Assembly: GCA_036498205.1 (NCBI GenBank)
Contig: DASXIC010000067.1
Span: 1 to 16,093 of the forward strand
DNA: 16,093 nt
Direction of reading: 5' to 3'
DNA from: AV69 sp036498205
GTDB taxonomy: Bacteria > Verrucomicrobiota > Verrucomicrobiia > Chthoniobacterales > UBA10450
A program made the position numbers and the translations under genes. Positions 1 through 6,367 of the stretch are shown here, piece after piece (position 1 is the stretch's first letter; every line of letters begins with the position of its first letter). The notes beneath the pieces were generated by a model. It made no database searches. It was not told the DNA's origin and saw only the letters and a list, made by a program, of their open reading frames with translations.

Positions 1-285
1 GCAGCAATCTTGATGATCCAGAAAATGAATGTGACCTGCGGTACCTTGTTTTTCATAACCGAATTGGCTGTGTTAGTCCGCCACTGCGCGCGCCACGTCA
101 ATTACCGCCTCATAAATGCCCCACGCAGCTGTTCGCCTCCCCCTCAGTCAACCTAAACCGCTTTCATCTCCGATGAGAGAGAACCGCACTAACTGGTCGC
201 ACCGACCATCAATCCCGCCGCGTTGAATAACTTCCAGGACAGGGCGCGTAAAAGCTATCTCTCATCCGAATATGATGAGAGGAAA
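1..285. other. Left edge, no supported gene
   Basis: No gene could be supported here. Two plus-strand frames are open from the window edge: one for about 52 codons (stop near 156) and one for about 57 codons (stop near 174). Neither translation shows a recognisable motif. They could be the 3' tail of an upstream gene or simple chance. The segment also holds the leader of the lipoprotein gene that starts at 286. Confidence 0.4.
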
Positions 286-666
286 ATGAAAATTCTTACT
301 CGCGCGAAGACCGTTTCCGCAAAGGGCGGAAAAATAGCTAGGCAAAATTGGGCCATTCTCCTGCTTCTCGTCCTTATTTTCGGGATTGGTACGGCGGGAT
401 GCGAGGATGATTACTACGGCGGATATCCAAGGTACGGACCCGGCTATTACGGGCGCTACCCAGGCTACGCTCCTTATCCCGGCTACGGCTATCCGGGTTA
501 TGGCTACCCAGGTTCAGTTTCGATTGAGATTGGGGATCGGCCGTATTATACGCGTGGTCCCGGCTATTACGTAGGCCACTCCTATTACGTCTGGCGCCCT
601 GGACACTGGTCGTGGAGACATGGTCAGAGAGTCTGGATCCACGGGCACTACGTAGTACGGGGCTAA
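286..666 (+). CDS. Small Gly/Tyr-rich WXXGXW-repeat lipoprotein
   Basis: This encodes a predicted exported lipoprotein of 126 residues. A basic N-terminus is followed by a hydrophobic stretch (about residues 22-36) and a lipobox-like T-A-G-C with the lipidated cysteine at residue 39. Residues 43-76 are a low-complexity Gly/Tyr/Pro run with repeated PGY units. The C-terminus (about 102-125) has the W-x-x-G-x-W style pattern (WRPGHW, then VWIHGHY) typical of YXWGXW/WXXGXW repeat proteins found in envelopes of soil bacteria. I chose the ATG at 286 because AGAGGA lies a few bases upstream and a standard signal peptide follows; an in-frame TTG at 223 would add 21 residues in front of the signal. 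The function of such proteins is not established. Threonine at lipobox position -3 is less usual than leucine, so lipidation is likely rather than certain. Confidence 0.75.
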   Translation: MKILTRAKTVSAKGGKIARQNWAILLLLVLIFGIGTAGCEDDYYGGYPRYGPGYYGRYPGYAPYPGYGYPGYGYPGSVSIEIGDRPYYTRGPGYYVGHSYYVWRPGHWSWRHGQRVWIHGHYVVRG

Positions 667-997
667 TTCTAAGAGACTACTTGTTTGCAGCGGCACGTCG
701 CAACGCGTGCTGGCCGCCGGATCTGGAATCAACCTGCTACATCGTGGGCATCGGAGCACCCGGCCCCGCATAGGCTTCCATTGTCTTTACGCCGCCCGAA
801 CCGATGAATACAGCCTAGCGCCACCACGGCCAACGCCAAGAGACTTGTTCCCGGCCTTTTATGATCAAAACACTTCCAGAGATAGCCAATCGCGGTCTCG
901 CTAGGCGCGGCTGAGCTCAAACTCGTTAGTTTGTGCGAACGCCTCTCGCAGCAATATTCATTCTTGGTTGCTTTGTTGCGCGCGCGAGTGTGTTACA
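667..997. other. Intergenic gap between convergent genes
   Basis: About 330 bases separate the lipoprotein gene from the 3' end of the anti-sigma gene. Short open frames of about 60 codons exist on both strands but lack motifs or plausible starts. A weak hairpin (GCACG paired with CGTGC, about 691-709) follows the lipoprotein stop but has no T run, so I do not call it a terminator. I see no RNA gene or repeat here. Confidence 0.4.
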
Positions 998-1624
998 TCA
1001 TAAGCTCCGAATCTCTTCGACTTGAAGTTGCGCGAAGCCCTCTCGCACAGTTTCTCTTCCTTTAACTGTTACCGTTTTCGCCGCGTACTCAGCTAGCTTG
1101 GCGTTGATCGATTGGCCGGGTTCACCGGTTAACAAATAAACCTTTCCGTTCTGGGCCTTGATTCCAGCAGGCGCACCGTTTCTAATACACACTCTCGCGC
1201 ACTCCGCGTGGTCGGGACCGCTCAAATTCGAAGCGATGTAGCAAGTCATATCGAGCACTTCGCCAGTCACGAGAATCTCCTGCGCGCCCGCGACAGGACG
1301 GCTGCGGCGCTCTGGCCATTTGATTAGTAAGGCTGTGAGACTGGCCGAGATGAGAATAGCCGCAGCGAGCTGGAGAATGCGCGACCAATCGCGTGGAAAC
1401 GGGATCGGTCGGCTGCGCACAATTTTCTCGCCTAACCCAATCGGCGGTTCGATCGCACGAAGCTTCGCTTGGATCGCATCGTAAGACCTGGTTTGCTCTC
1501 GCAACCATTGGCTAAGTTCCGGATCGCTTTCGGCGTAGGCTAACGCGGCGCGAAATCGCGGATCCGAGTCATCGATCGGTCCGCGATATAGAAGCAGGAT
1601 GTCTTTGGCTTCGCGCGTATTCAT
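998..1624 (-). CDS. Membrane anti-sigma factor with Cys/His extracytoplasmic domain
   Basis: This is the probable anti-sigma partner of the ECF sigma factor encoded just upstream; the two genes overlap by four bases (ATGA at 1621-1624). The protein has 208 residues: a soluble N-terminal region (1-80) that would face the cytoplasm, one transmembrane helix (about 82-102), and an extracytoplasmic domain (about 115-208). The N-terminal part lacks the H-x3-C-x2-C zinc motif of ZAS anti-sigma factors. The outer domain carries C128, H139, C142 and C146 in a T-C-Y ... H-A-E-C-x3-C arrangement, which could bind a metal or respond to redox state. The anti-sigma role rests on gene order, overlap and topology rather than on a recognised family domain. 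Confidence 0.75.
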   Translation of the reverse strand: MNTREAKDILLLYRGPIDDSDPRFRAALAYAESDPELSQWLREQTRSYDAIQAKLRAIEPPIGLGEKIVRSRPIPFPRDWSRILQLAAAILISASLTALLIKWPERRSRPVAGAQEILVTGEVLDMTCYIASNLSGPDHAECARVCIRNGAPAGIKAQNGKVYLLTGEPGQSINAKLAEYAAKTVTVKGRETVREGFAQLQVEEIRSL

Positions 1625-2136
1625 TTGGTCTGCTCGAGCGGCAAGTGGGTTTCACTTAACCGGCGCAACAGCTGAACCTTCGCGCGCGCGATACGCGACT
1701 GCACCGTGCCGAGCGGAAGCGCCAGGACGTCGGCGATTTCTTTGTAGGATAAATCTTCCATGTAATAGAGGATGAGCGGGGCGCGAAACTCGTTAGCTAT
1801 CTCGCTTAGCATACGAAGCAACGTTTGCGAATCGATTCGGTCGGCGCAATCCGGTGGCACGTTCGGCAAATCTTCCGCACCTTCATCAATTGGTTCGTTT
1901 GAAAAACGATTTTCGCGGCGACACGTTTTGAGAAATTCGCGGTGCAAGGTCGTGAAGAGCCAGCTTTTCACGCTGGTCGCCTTCTGGAGCTGGTGACCTT
2001 TGTTCGCCCAAATGTAGAACGTCTCCTGGGTCAGATCCGCCGCATCGGCTTCGCTTCCGGTCAAACTCAAGCCAAAGCGATAGAGATCGCGATAATAAAG
2101 TTTCACAAGAGTTTCAAAGTCGAGGTCGGCGGACAT
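1621..2136 (-). CDS. ECF-subfamily RNA polymerase sigma factor
   Basis: This is a 171-residue sigma-70 family factor of the extracytoplasmic-function type, which directs RNA polymerase to a small regulon. Region 2 spans about residues 7-75, with the typical A-D-A-A-D-L-T-Q-E-T-F stretch and the V-K-S-W-L-F-T-T-L-H-R-E-F motif. Region 4 spans about 105-160, with E-D-L-S-Y-K-E-I-A-D-V-L followed by the recognition helix L-G-T-V-Q-S-R-I-A-R-A. A short acidic linker (about 80-100) separates them, and there is no region 3. It is the first gene of a two-gene operon with the overlapping anti-sigma gene, the usual arrangement for autoregulated ECF systems. It lies divergent from the FGE-like gene, so that gene and the hydrolase behind it are plausible targets. 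That regulon link is inference. Confidence 0.93.
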   Translation of the reverse strand: MSADLDFETLVKLYYRDLYRFGLSLTGSEADAADLTQETFYIWANKGHQLQKATSVKSWLFTTLHREFLKTCRRENRFSNEPIDEGAEDLPNVPPDCADRIDSQTLLRMLSEIANEFRAPLILYYMEDLSYKEIADVLALPLGTVQSRIARAKVQLLRRLSETHLPLEQTK

Positions 2137-2299
2137 CTCGCCGTTATCCCAAAATGTGAGCTCTCAGCAGCGCATTTGTTCCCGCTAGTCGCGACAAGCA
2201 ACAACGGATGTTGCAACTGCCTCGGTCACTACGTTGGAAAAAATTCTTCATCGATCGGGAACAATCCTGATTCTGCTGCATCTCATCAGCGACTGGCAA

Positions 2300-3286
2300 A
2301 TGAATCTGAATCCAACGCGATCGTTAGTTGCAGCTTTGTTAGTGTGCGTCTCCGGTATCTTCGCCTTGGTTGCTGCAGTGGCAGACGAGGCAGCGCAGGA
2401 AACTGCTACTGGAAACTCTGGAAACGTGTTCCGCGATTGCCCGGATTGCCCCGAGATGGTGGTTGTTCCGCCCGGCCGTTTCGTCATGGGAGCTCCGCCC
2501 GGGGAAGAGGAGCGTGAGAATGTACCGAATTATTTTCGCGGACACGCGGTGCCGCAGCACTCGGTCACGATTCAATACCGACTTGCCATAGCTAAATTTC
2601 ATGTGACGCGAGATGAGTACGCTCAGTTTGTAGCGGAGACAAAGCGGCCCGACCCCGATAGCTGTTATGGGCCTGATCCGGCCGATCCGTCCGGTCGGGA
2701 AAGTGATGTTAAAGGCGCGAATTGGCATTCTCCAGGGTTTCCGCAGACCGGAAGAGACCCTGTCGTGTGTGTAAGTTGGGATGATGCGCATGCCTATGTG
2801 GCTTGGCTAAGCGCAAAGACGGGACATGCCTACCGATTGCCTACGGAGGCTGAGTGGGAATACGCTGCGCGCGCGGGGACCACGACGGCGCGTTACGGCA
2901 GCGACGATCCCGCGGAGCTCTGCCGCTACATCAACCACGGGGATCTGGATTTCAGTGACCGGCATCCGGCAGAGAAGGTCGTGAATCGAGAATGTCGCGA
3001 CGGGTTTGCATTCACGTCGCCTGTTGGAAGCCTTCGACCGAACCAATTCGGCCTCTACGACATGCTTGGCAATGCCTGGCAATGGACGGAAGACTGCTGG
3101 AACGACAACTACAAAGGCGCACCGTCCGACGGCAGTGCTTGGCAAAGCGGGGATTGTGCGCGGCGCGTTGTCCGCGGCGGCGCCTATAGCTTATTTCCGG
3201 CGCTCGTTCGCGCCGCCATCCGCAACAGACCCAAAGCGTCAGGCCACGACCACAGCGGCGGGTTCCGCGTGGCTAGAACATTCTAG
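2300..3286 (+). CDS. Secreted FGE/SUMF1-fold protein lacking FGE cysteines
   Basis: This belongs to the formylglycine-generating-enzyme (SUMF1) fold family. The start at 2300 gives 328 residues with a signal peptide (about 1-28); a TTG at 2234 is in frame but would put 22 residues before it. Family landmarks are C-P-D-C-P-E-M-V-V-V-P-P-G-R-F-x-M-G (47-64), V-S-W-D-D-A (158-163), R-L-P-T-E-A-E-W-E-Y-A-A-R-A-G (179-193), N-Q-F-G-L-Y-D-M-L-G-N-A-W-Q-W (248-262), R-G-G-A-Y (292-296) and G-G-F-R-V-A-R (320-326). True aerobic FGEs have two copper-binding cysteines shortly after the R-G-G-S-Y motif. Here that stretch reads S-L-F-P-A-L-V, with no cysteine, so sulfatase activation is unlikely. No sulfatase gene is nearby. 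The protein may be a binding or modifying member of this broad superfamily. The hydrolase gene begins 18 bases downstream, so the two are probably one operon. Confidence 0.9.
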   Translation: MNLNPTRSLVAALLVCVSGIFALVAAVADEAAQETATGNSGNVFRDCPDCPEMVVVPPGRFVMGAPPGEEERENVPNYFRGHAVPQHSVTIQYRLAIAKFHVTRDEYAQFVAETKRPDPDSCYGPDPADPSGRESDVKGANWHSPGFPQTGRDPVVCVSWDDAHAYVAWLSAKTGHAYRLPTEAEWEYAARAGTTTARYGSDDPAELCRYINHGDLDFSDRHPAEKVVNRECRDGFAFTSPVGSLRPNQFGLYDMLGNAWQWTEDCWNDNYKGAPSDGSAWQSGDCARRVVRGGAYSLFPALVRAAIRNRPKASGHDHSGGFRVARTF

Positions 3287-3304
3287 TCGGACGTCCACAC
3301 TGTC

Positions 3305-4537
3305 ATGAAATCTATCAAGCGACCGTTCTTTTTGTTAGTCGCCCTATTCCTGGTTCGGACCGCTTCCGGCAATGCTCCACCTGAAATCAATATTAAATCT
3401 GCCGACGGCACGGTTTTGAAAGGCACGTACTTTGCCGCGACGAAGCCAGGTCCGGGCGCTTTGCTGCTACATCAGGTCAACCGCGATCGTAGGTCTTGGG
3501 AACGGGTAGCAAGCCAGCTCGCAGCAGTAGGAATCCATACACTCACGCTCGACATGCGTGGGCTGGGCGAGAGCGGTGGCACGCCTTGGGCGAAGATGGG
3601 CCGCGCTGAACACAAGCGCTTCCCGGAAGACATTGATGCGGCTCTGCAGTTCCTTACATCGGAGCCAGGAGTGGATCGCGCTGTAATTGGCATGGGTGGA
3701 GCTGGCGTGGAAGGTGTTATCCAATCGGTCGAGGCCGCGCGCCGGCATCCTGACAAGATAAAGTCGCTTCTTCTGATGTCCGGTGAGGTTCTTCCAGATG
3801 GTCTTCGGTTTTTGCATGAGGCATGGCAACTTCCCGAGCTCTTAGTCTTTTCTGACGAAGACGAATACACGCCCATCCAGGACGCGATGAAGTTGGTGTA
3901 TGTCACAGCGTCTAGTCCGGCCCGGAAACTCGTGCACTACTCGGCTGCGGAGGTTGCGCCCTGGCTCTGGTACGAGCCGCTGGATGTAGGTAAAGTTCCC
4001 GCGAACGGCGGCCACGGAACAGACTTGTTTCAGCCGCATCCTGAACTGCCCGGCATCATTCTTCACTGGTTTGTTACTACGCTGGTAAAAACACCAGGAC
4101 ACGCACCGGCCGACACTCTGGCAGCGGCATCGCTCCTGAACGAACTTCAGAGTCCCGAGGGAGCGGCGCACGTAAAGCAGCAACTTCTACAAGCTCGGAA
4201 ACAAGATCCGCAGGCACAGTTATGGCCAGAGGTCGCGCTCGACATCATCGGCTCGAATTATCAGCGCGCCGGAAACTTGAAGAATGCGATTGAGATTTTC
4301 CAACTCAATCTAGTCACATATCCCGACTCCGCCGACGCCCACTACAATCTTGCACAGGCCTATTTGGCGAATGAGCAGAAGGACCTTGCCCGGCAATATG
4401 CCGAGAAGGCGTTGGCCATGATCGACGCCCGCAAGACGCCTCTATCCTCCTGGTCCGATACAGAACCGAGACGCGCCGAGATTCGTCGCAGCGCACAGAA
4501 GATCGTTAATCAATTATCTGAGAGACAGGCCCAGTAG
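3305..4537 (+). CDS. Exported alpha/beta-hydrolase-fold protein with C-terminal TPRs
   Basis: This is a 410-residue protein with a signal peptide (about 1-22, ending in A-S-G-N-A) and an alpha/beta-hydrolase domain of the dienelactone-hydrolase/acyl-peptidase type (about 28-260). Visible landmarks are the strand L-L-L-H-Q (53-57), D-M-R-G-L-G-E-S (83-90), an acidic loop S-D-E-D-E (183-187) and a histidine in G-G-H-G-T-D (235-240). The nucleophile elbow at 128-134 reads I-G-M-G-G-A-G, so the expected serine of G-x-S-x-G appears to be glycine. Residues 312-378 form about two TPR helical hairpins, which usually bind proteins. The gene follows the FGE-like gene by 18 bases and is probably cotranscribed with it. 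Without the nucleophile it may be a non-catalytic binding protein; catalysis by another residue cannot be excluded from sequence alone. Confidence 0.82.
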   Translation: MKSIKRPFFLLVALFLVRTASGNAPPEINIKSADGTVLKGTYFAATKPGPGALLLHQVNRDRRSWERVASQLAAVGIHTLTLDMRGLGESGGTPWAKMGRAEHKRFPEDIDAALQFLTSEPGVDRAVIGMGGAGVEGVIQSVEAARRHPDKIKSLLLMSGEVLPDGLRFLHEAWQLPELLVFSDEDEYTPIQDAMKLVYVTASSPARKLVHYSAAEVAPWLWYEPLDVGKVPANGGHGTDLFQPHPELPGIILHWFVTTLVKTPGHAPADTLAAASLLNELQSPEGAAHVKQQLLQARKQDPQAQLWPEVALDIIGSNYQRAGNLKNAIEIFQLNLVTYPDSADAHYNLAQAYLANEQKDLARQYAEKALAMIDARKTPLSSWSDTEPRRAEIRRSAQKIVNQLSERQAQ

Positions 4538-4561
4538 CCTGAACTCAGCTACCTCATAGCG

Positions 4562-4903
4562 ATGAAGCGTAAACAAGAGTGCCGCGATATGCTCGCCGGA
4601 AGTTACGTCGACGCCCTGATCCAAGACATTCGTTTCGCTTTGCGAATACTGCGGAGATCGCCCGGTTTGACTTTGGTTGTTGTTCTCACGATGGCTTTGG
4701 AGATCGGCGCGACGACGGCGATCTTCAGCGTGATCGATGCGACCCTTTTGCAGGTTTGCGGAAGCAAAGACGACGAATTGCTCGGCCGGCTCCAACAGAA
4801 GCTGGGAAAGACTAAGGAGGATCTGCGGGCGGAGATTGAGAAGCTGCTGCGTCGTTATCATTTGTCACAACTATCGCGCGCGAGTTTTCAGCGTCGCCGA
4901 TAA
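4562..4903 (+). pseudogene. Chimeric remnant: MacB/ADOP permease N-terminus joined to CsbD-like C-terminus
   Basis: This open frame of 113 codons joins pieces of two unrelated families. Residues about 17-64 match the start of ADOP/MacB-type ABC permeases: Q-D-I-R-F-A-L-R-I-L-R-R-S-P-G-L-T, then V-L-T-M-A-L-E-I-G-A-T-T-A-I-F-S-V-I-D-A. The usual text there is close to L-A-L-G-I-G-A-N-T-A-I-F-S-V, so G-to-E and N-to-T changes suggest relaxed selection. From about residue 66 it reads V-C-G-S-K-D-D-E-L-L-G-R-L-Q-Q-K-L-G-K-T and then K-E-D-L-R-A-E-I-E-K-L-L, which resembles the C-terminal half of small CsbD-like stress proteins. The last 15 residues match neither. The rest of the roughly 800-residue permease is absent. 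I infer a deletion junction near 4754, and the ORF is probably non-functional. It lies just beyond the 3' end of the tmRNA gene, a common insertion site. Confidence 0.7.
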
Positions 4904-4959
4904 AGCCAATTTTCACCATCGCCTCATAGGCGTGAACGACGGCGGAAATCGGTGGACAT

Positions 4960-4979
4960 GTTCCTATATGCGTTCCTAT
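4960..4979. repeat. Two 8-bp direct repeats beyond the ssrA 3' end
   Basis: GTTCCTAT occurs at 4960-4967 and again at 4972-4979, separated by four bases, about 40 bases beyond the end of the tmRNA gene. A small palindrome, CTGATAATCAG, lies at 5006-5016, between the repeats and the gene end. The repeats could be protein-binding sites or remnants of an integration event; there is no integrase gene in the window. The arrangement is visible in the sequence, but its function is unknown. Confidence 0.45.
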
Positions 4980-5018
4980 TTAAGCAATATCTCAGATGTA
5001 AGTCCCTGATAATCAGAA

Positions 5019-5376
5019 TGGTGGAGGCGAGGGGAGTTGAACCCCTGTCCTCGAAGCGGTCCACGCAAACATCTACATGTTTATCCGGTGATAGGTTTTA
5101 AGGAGCCGAACCTTGCACCGGCACACTGCCGGCCCCCGAGCGTCCGCGAAATCGATTCACCGGCTAAGCGCGGTCGCTCCGCCGCCGATTAGCCTGCTGT
5201 CCACGTCTCCGGCGCCAGCAGGCGTCACACCGGAAACGTCACGGTCAATTAAGCCGCGAGAGCGAGATCTTCGTGATCTGCGTTTATTGTTTTGGCTCGG
5301 TTTTTTACGAGGCCAACGAACCATCCTCGACATGCCGTCTGCGCTTCAAACTTCAAGTCGAAGCCAGTACGCCCCC
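5019..5376 (-). ncRNA. ssrA: tmRNA (transfer-messenger RNA)
   Basis: This is a complete one-piece tmRNA of about 358 nt, which rescues stalled ribosomes by trans-translation. The 5' end reads GGGGGCGUACUGGCUUCGAC and pairs over seven bases with the 3' strand CGCCUCC. The pair set includes the G3-U70 wobble that marks alanine tRNAs, then discriminator A and an encoded CCA (5019-5021). The T arm is AGGGG-UUCAACU-CCCCU, the usual conserved loop. The internal tag frame runs from GCA at 5281 to UAA ending at 5249 and encodes ADHEDLALAA; the L-A-L-A-A end is the classic protease-targeting signal. The resume codon GCA is preceded by AAUAAAC, a common context. Pseudoknots should fill the remaining length but I did not fold them. 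I see no convincing intrinsic terminator downstream, only a short CTGATAATCAG palindrome. Confidence 0.96.
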
Positions 5377-5394
5377 GGTAAATCGGAGGCTGGA

Positions 5395-5423
5395 ATTATA
5401 ACCCAGTCGTCCTCTTCTGGCAA
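5395..5423 (-). promoter_or_regulatory. Sigma-70 promoter of ssrA
   Basis: On the minus strand a -35 box TTGCCA (5418-5423, five of six consensus bases) and a perfect -10 box TATAAT (5395-5400) are separated by exactly 17 bases. The mature tmRNA 5' end (5376) lies 18 bases after the -10 box. Transcription would therefore start about 10 bases before the mature end, leaving a short leader for RNase P to remove. Confidence 0.88.
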
Positions 5424-5475
5424 TGTATTCGGCTCAGGCTGGACGGAACCCCGCGCCCATCGGAAACTCGCAGGC

Positions 5476-6309
5476 ATGCTGCGTAGCAGATGGAATTTCA
5501 GTAGTCGCGCCGCAGATCTCTCCAACGGCGACGCCGTCATCCTTTCCATCCCCAAAAGTGGACGGACATGGCTGCGCACATTTTTGAGCGCCTATTTTAG
5601 CCAAAGGACCGACCAGCCATTTTCGCTTGATATTACCGATCATCGCGGGTCGAAAATCCCCCGGATTATTTACTCGCACGATCGTTTCGAGCACCTAACT
5701 AAGGGAACCGCTTGGGACCGTTTGCGTGGGAAGTACCTCGTCCCGTCTGATCAAATACGGCAAGTCCCAATTGTACTGCTCGCGCGCGACCCGCGCGACG
5801 CATTCGTCTCTTATTTTGTGCAACTGACTCGGAGGAATCCGGCTACGCCTGAGACAATCAGGAAAATGAGTGCCGACGCCCTCCTGCATCATCCGCGGTT
5901 CGGAATAGGCTCAATGGTCGAAGTAATGAACGCCTGGCTGGCCGAATTCGGCGGACAACCTGATTTCACTCTCGTGCGTTATGAAGATCTTCGCGCCGAT
6001 CCGGCGCGAAATTTCCCCCAGTTGCTCAAGGCAATCGGTGTCGTCGAAATCGATTCTGCCGCTTTTGATCATGCTCTCAACTTTTCTGACTTCGAAAACA
6101 TGCAGCAACTGGAAGCAACTGGTTCGTTCGGGACAAAGATCCTCGCGCCGCGCGATCTCAAGGATCCGGAATCGTTTAAAGTGCGCCGCGGAAAGGTCGG
6201 GGGCTTTCGTGATTACCTTTCCCGGGATGGCCAGAAATACGCCGCACGAATTTACGCGACACTCGACCGCAGATTCGGCTATCCAGTCGAGGATGGAGCG
6301 GCGAAATAG
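5476..6309 (+). CDS. PAPS-dependent sulfotransferase family protein
   Basis: This is a predicted 277-residue cytosolic sulfotransferase (Sulfotransfer_1 type) that would move a sulfuryl group from PAPS to an acceptor that cannot be read from sequence. The 5'-phosphosulfate loop S-I-P-K-S-G-R-T-W is at 24-32. The 3'-phosphate motif A-R-D-P-R-D-A-F-V-S-Y is at 103-113. The C-terminal cofactor-binding motif appears as V-R-R-G-K-V-G-G-F-R at 236-245, close to the usual R-K-G-x-x-G-D-W-K. The frame is open upstream to 5113, but that extension reads antisense through the tmRNA gene and its promoter. The ATG at 5476 is the first one clear of both and gives a normal family length. No strong ribosome binding site is visible. 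The ABC importer gene set starts 58 bases downstream on the same strand. Confidence 0.88.
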   Translation: MLRSRWNFSSRAADLSNGDAVILSIPKSGRTWLRTFLSAYFSQRTDQPFSLDITDHRGSKIPRIIYSHDRFEHLTKGTAWDRLRGKYLVPSDQIRQVPIVLLARDPRDAFVSYFVQLTRRNPATPETIRKMSADALLHHPRFGIGSMVEVMNAWLAEFGGQPDFTLVRYEDLRADPARNFPQLLKAIGVVEIDSAAFDHALNFSDFENMQQLEATGSFGTKILAPRDLKDPESFKVRRGKVGGFRDYLSRDGQKYAARIYATLDRRFGYPVEDGAAK

Positions 6310-6367
6310 CCGCGCCCGCCCGCATTTAAGCCGAGTACCTGCAGAGCATTCCGTTTATCGAGACCCC

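Noticed and set aside
691..709. Hairpin GCACG/CGTGC after the lipoprotein gene
   Set aside because: The stem is short and lacks a T run on either strand, so it does not qualify as an intrinsic terminator.
1942..2517. A 191-codon plus-strand frame spanning the sigma gene start and the FGE-like gene start
   Set aside because: It runs antisense to sigma and out of frame with the FGE-like gene; no motif is visible.
2300..3286. Calling the SUMF1-fold protein a formylglycine-generating enzyme that activates sulfatases
   Set aside because: The two catalytic cysteines are missing and no sulfatase gene is present in the window.
5006..5016. CTGATAATCAG as the ssrA terminator
   Set aside because: The stem is only four pairs and AT-rich, with no T tract after it on the minus strand.
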